This document shows, piece after piece, positions 35,384-37,286 of a stretch of DNA of 37,286 nt. Origin of the DNA: Candidatus Frankia nodulisporulans (GTDB lineage: Bacteria > Actinomycetota > Actinomycetes > Frankiales > Frankiaceae); NCBI RefSeq assembly GCF_902806475.1, contig NZ_CADCWS010000017.1:1-37286 (forward strand), read 5' to 3'. The first letter of the stretch is position 1. Every line of letters starts with the position of its first letter. The notes below the pieces were generated by a model that saw only the letters and a list, made by a program, of their open reading frames with translations, had not been told where the DNA came from and searched no databases. The translations under genes and the position numbers were made by a program.

Positions 35384-36097
35384 ATGACCGAACACACCGA
35401 TCTGATCCCGATGGCCGGCGAGTCCGGCGGGACCCCCGCGTTCGACCTGGTGCGTCGTGGCTACGACCCCAACCAGGTCACCCACCACGTGAACTGGTTG
35501 ACCGAACAGCTCCACGAGGCCGAGGCGCACCGGGCGGCAGCCGAGGCCGCGGCGTCGGAGGCGGCGAGCGAGGCGGCCCGGGTCCGTGACGACCTGGCCG
35601 CCAACCGTCCCGCCTGGGAGGAGTTCGGTGGCCGGGTCACCCAGATCCTCCAGCTCGCCGAGGAGGAGGCCGCCACCGTCCGCGCCGAGCAGACCAGGGA
35701 GGCCGAGGCCCGGCTCGAGGAGGCCCGGCGCATCGTCACCGAGGCCGAGGCCGCGCGGGAGAAGACCCTGCGCGACGCCGACGAGCAGGCCGCCTCGATC
35801 GTCTCGACGGCGCGCGCCGAAGCCGAGCGGATCGTGGACCTCGCCCGTTCGACCGCGGCCGCGGCCGAGGACGAGTCCCGGCGGCGTCTCGGCGACCTCG
35901 AACGCCAGCGTGAACAGGTCACCACCCAGCTCGCCGCCCTGCGCGACCAGGTGACGACCCAGCTCGGTGCCCTGCGCGACAAGCTGACCGCCGCGAGCGC
36001 CTCGATCGCCTCGATCGAGGCCGCCCCGATGGACGACCGCAAGGCGCTCACCGCCGAGCCGCAGGCCCTGCCGGCCCCCGCCGGGCGCGGCGCCTGA
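35384..36097 (+). CDS. DivIVA-like coiled-coil protein
   Basis: A 237-residue protein. A DivIVA-type N-terminal motif, PAFDLVRRGYDPNQVTHHVNWL (about 18-38), is followed by a long Ala/Glu/Arg-rich coiled coil (about 40-210; heptads such as EEARRIVTEAEAAREKTL and EAERIVDLARSTAAAAEDESRRRL) and a short Pro-rich tail. Such proteins sit at curved membranes or cell tips and scaffold polar growth in mycelial actinobacteria; Scy and FilP of Streptomyces are related in design. The start is ATG 35384, with only a weak CAGG upstream. It is 74 bp after ccr in the same direction. Whether it is tip-localised is not visible from the sequence. Confidence 0.8.
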   Translation: MTEHTDLIPMAGESGGTPAFDLVRRGYDPNQVTHHVNWLTEQLHEAEAHRAAAEAAASEAASEAARVRDDLAANRPAWEEFGGRVTQILQLAEEEAATVRAEQTREAEARLEEARRIVTEAEAAREKTLRDADEQAASIVSTARAEAERIVDLARSTAAAAEDESRRRLGDLERQREQVTTQLAALRDQVTTQLGALRDKLTAASASIASIEAAPMDDRKALTAEPQALPAPAGRGA

Positions 36098-36134
36098 CCG
36101 CACCCGCACCCGCACTCGCACCGCCCTCGGGCGT

Positions 36135-36150
36135 GGCGCCGTCCGGCGCC
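36135..36150. terminator. Dyad between the convergent DivIVA-like and zinc-ribbon genes
   Basis: ggcgcc-gtcc-ggcgcc (36135-36150), just after a run of cgcacc hexamers, 38 bp beyond the DivIVA-like stop. The stem is only 6 bp, so the role is tentative. Confidence 0.35.
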
Positions 36151-36217
36151 GTGGTCCGTCCGGTGGTCCGGGTGGTTCATGGCGGCCCCAGGGGGGGTCA
36201 GCCCTGCGGGCCGGGCG

Positions 36218-36556
36218 TCAGCCTGCCTGGTTCGGCCGTGGCCGGGACGCGCGACAACGGCGCTCCCAGCAGCCGCGGTGCCAGTGCCGGCGGTCGTCGA
36301 CCCGCTCCGGCTGCCACACGACCAGATGCGGCGTGCCCGGTCTGATCTCGTGATCACAGCCGGGGCACCGGTACATCTTCACCGACGCCGCCCCACTGAG
36401 CGACCGGACGGTCCACTCGCCGTCGCGCAGCCGCACCACCGGGTCCGCGATCCACCACACACCCGGCCGCGGCCCCGTGTCCCGTTCACGCTCACGTTCG
36501 TGCCCGGATCGCCGCCGTCGCTGTACGCCCCCGCCACGGCGTGCCCCGCGGGTCAC
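36218..36556 (-). CDS. Small zinc-ribbon protein (often annotated ATP/GTP-binding)
   Basis: A 112-residue basic protein of an actinobacterial family of unknown function. After a low-complexity Arg/Glu-rich start the conserved part reads WTVRSLSGAASVKMYRCPGCDHEI, HLVVWQPE and DDRRHWHRGCWERR; CPGC plus HWHxxCW probably bind zinc. Automatic annotation as ATP/GTP-binding protein is not backed by any nucleotide motif I can see. GTG 36556 overlaps the stop of the upstream DUF1232 gene (GTGA at 36553-36556), so I use it instead of ATG 36631 inside that gene. The two genes are probably coupled. Confidence 0.72.
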   Translation of the reverse strand: MTRGARRGGGVQRRRRSGHERERERDTGPRPGVWWIADPVVRLRDGEWTVRSLSGAASVKMYRCPGCDHEIRPGTPHLVVWQPERVDDRRHWHRGCWERRCRASRPRPNQAG

Positions 36557-37170
36557 GAGCGTGCGGTTCCACCTGCCGGACCGGAGCCGCCCCGGCCACG
36601 ATCCCGGTCCCTGTCCCGCCGCCCTCGCCACGAGCCGGACCCCGCCCCGCCACCCGCCGGACCGGCATCGGACTCGGCCACCCAGTCCGCCCGGCTCACG
36701 ACCTCGCCGTCGACGATGCGCGGCGGATCCCCGCCCGAGGCACCGCGTGCCGCGTGCCCCGGCCGGACCCGGTCGATGCCGGCCACGACCAGCGACCGTG
36801 CCACCTTCGCCTTGCGCACAGCTCCCGCGGGGCTCGCCAACGCCGCCGAGGCGCCGATGAGCACCTGGAAGCCACGCTCGCTGCCGCGCCAGTGCTCCCG
36901 CAGAATCGGCTCGCCGGCGCCGACCACCAGCCGACGGAACGCGAACGCCACGATCGCCACATCATCGAGCTGGCCGACGACGGGGATCATGTTCGTCACC
37001 CGGTTCTTCGGCGACGCCAGATAGGCCAGCGCCACCGCGGCCTCCACCTTCGCCGAGTGCGGCACCCGCGGATCGGCGACCACCCGACGCAACATCACGA
37101 CGAGGTCGGGCAGAAAGGTCACGACCTCCCGGCCAAAGGTCAGCAGAGCGTCCTTGTCGAGCGTGGCCAT
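36553..37170 (-). CDS. YkvA-type DUF1232 protein with disordered tail
   Basis: A 205-residue protein. Residues about 15-80 carry the DUF1232 core: LPDLVVMLRRVVADPRVPHSAKVEAAVALAYLASPKNRVTNMIPVVGQLDDVAIVAFAFRRL, with a short helical hairpin that may associate with membrane. The second half is a helical region (FQVLIGASAALASPAGAV) and a Gly/Arg/Asp-rich disordered tail (RDRDRDRGRGG). Function of the family is unknown. The start is ATG 37170 with GGGAGGTGG about 10 nt upstream. It overlaps the zinc-ribbon gene by GTGA. Confidence 0.8.
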   Translation of the reverse strand: MATLDKDALLTFGREVVTFLPDLVVMLRRVVADPRVPHSAKVEAAVALAYLASPKNRVTNMIPVVGQLDDVAIVAFAFRRLVVGAGEPILREHWRGSERGFQVLIGASAALASPAGAVRKAKVARSLVVAGIDRVRPGHAARGASGGDPPRIVDGEVVSRADWVAESDAGPAGGGAGSGSWRGRRDRDRDRGRGGSGPAGGTARS

Positions 37171-37188
37171 CGCCGCCGTGCCACCTCC

Positions 37189-37224
37189 CAGCTACCCGCC
37201 AGTACCCAGCTACCCGCCGGTACC
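37189..37224. repeat. 18-bp tandem duplication upstream of the DUF1232 gene
   Basis: cagctacccgccagtacc (37189-37206) is followed directly by cagctacccgccggtacc (37207-37224), one change in 18. It begins 19 bp beyond the start codon on the upstream side. A small ggtac-gtacc dyad follows at 37219-37240. Confidence 0.88.
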
Positions 37225-37286
37225 TTTGATCACCTGTACCAGCGATCACGCATCCGCAAACCGGGCATCCGGTCGACCGACCACAT

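Overview
The window is chromosomal DNA of a very GC-rich actinobacterium. The genes use GTG, ATG and (once) TTG starts with GGAGG-type ribosome sites, and many proteins carry long Pro/Ser/Gly/Ala-rich disordered stretches. The gene set suggests a Frankia-like organism: a tellurium-resistance-type (Ter) cluster, the GlgE alpha-glucan pathway, crotonyl-CoA carboxylase/reductase with MeaB and a thiolase, a SigE-family sigma factor and DivIVA-like coiled coils. The genus is an inference from gene content and composition, not a proof. I saw no tRNA, rRNA, CRISPR array, transposase or integrase.

Region 1 (1-17 kb, all genes on the minus strand) is a Ter-type stress cluster. At the left edge an HpcH/citrate-lyase-type aldolase and a PRTase-TRSP protein overlap by ATGA and belong to the Ter biosynthetic module, which continues out of the window. 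A secreted GH26 glycosidase follows, with its own terminator. Then comes a run read from right to left: TerD (16.8 kb), a TerC-like DUF475 membrane protein, a second TerD-family protein, a giant disordered protein ending in a GrpE domain, a lidless Hsp70, and a 1390-residue protein with a degenerate J-like segment, two zinc ribbons and FN3 domains. The last three look like a dedicated Hsp70 machine (nucleotide exchange factor, ATPase, J-like/client-binding partner) built into a Ter locus. This is the most interesting system here.

Region 2 (17.5-25.8 kb, plus strand) is the complete trehalose-to-alpha-glucan route: glgE and treS overlap by ATGA, mak follows after a 304-bp gap with a perfect palindrome, then glgB, closed by a 15-bp perfect terminator hairpin. 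TreS interconverts trehalose and maltose, Mak makes maltose 1-phosphate, GlgE polymerises it and GlgB branches the product.

Region 3 (26-29.5 kb) holds a CnoX-like thioredoxin/TPR protein and an MTH1187-type thiamine-binding protein (both minus) and a plus-strand PAS histidine kinase with a Gly-Tyr-Ser hexapeptide repeat tract and a degenerate receiver domain.

Region 4 (29.6-37.2 kb) concerns acyl-CoA metabolism and cell-envelope housekeeping: thiolase then meaB (minus), a SigE-family sigma factor overlapping a membrane protein with calcium-type FG-GAP motifs (probable sigma regulator), ccr and a DivIVA-like coiled-coil protein (plus), and a YkvA-type DUF1232 protein overlapping a small zinc-ribbon protein (minus).

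Across the window, short tandem duplications of 15-19 bp recur in leader regions, and 9- or 18-bp units recur inside disordered coding tracts.
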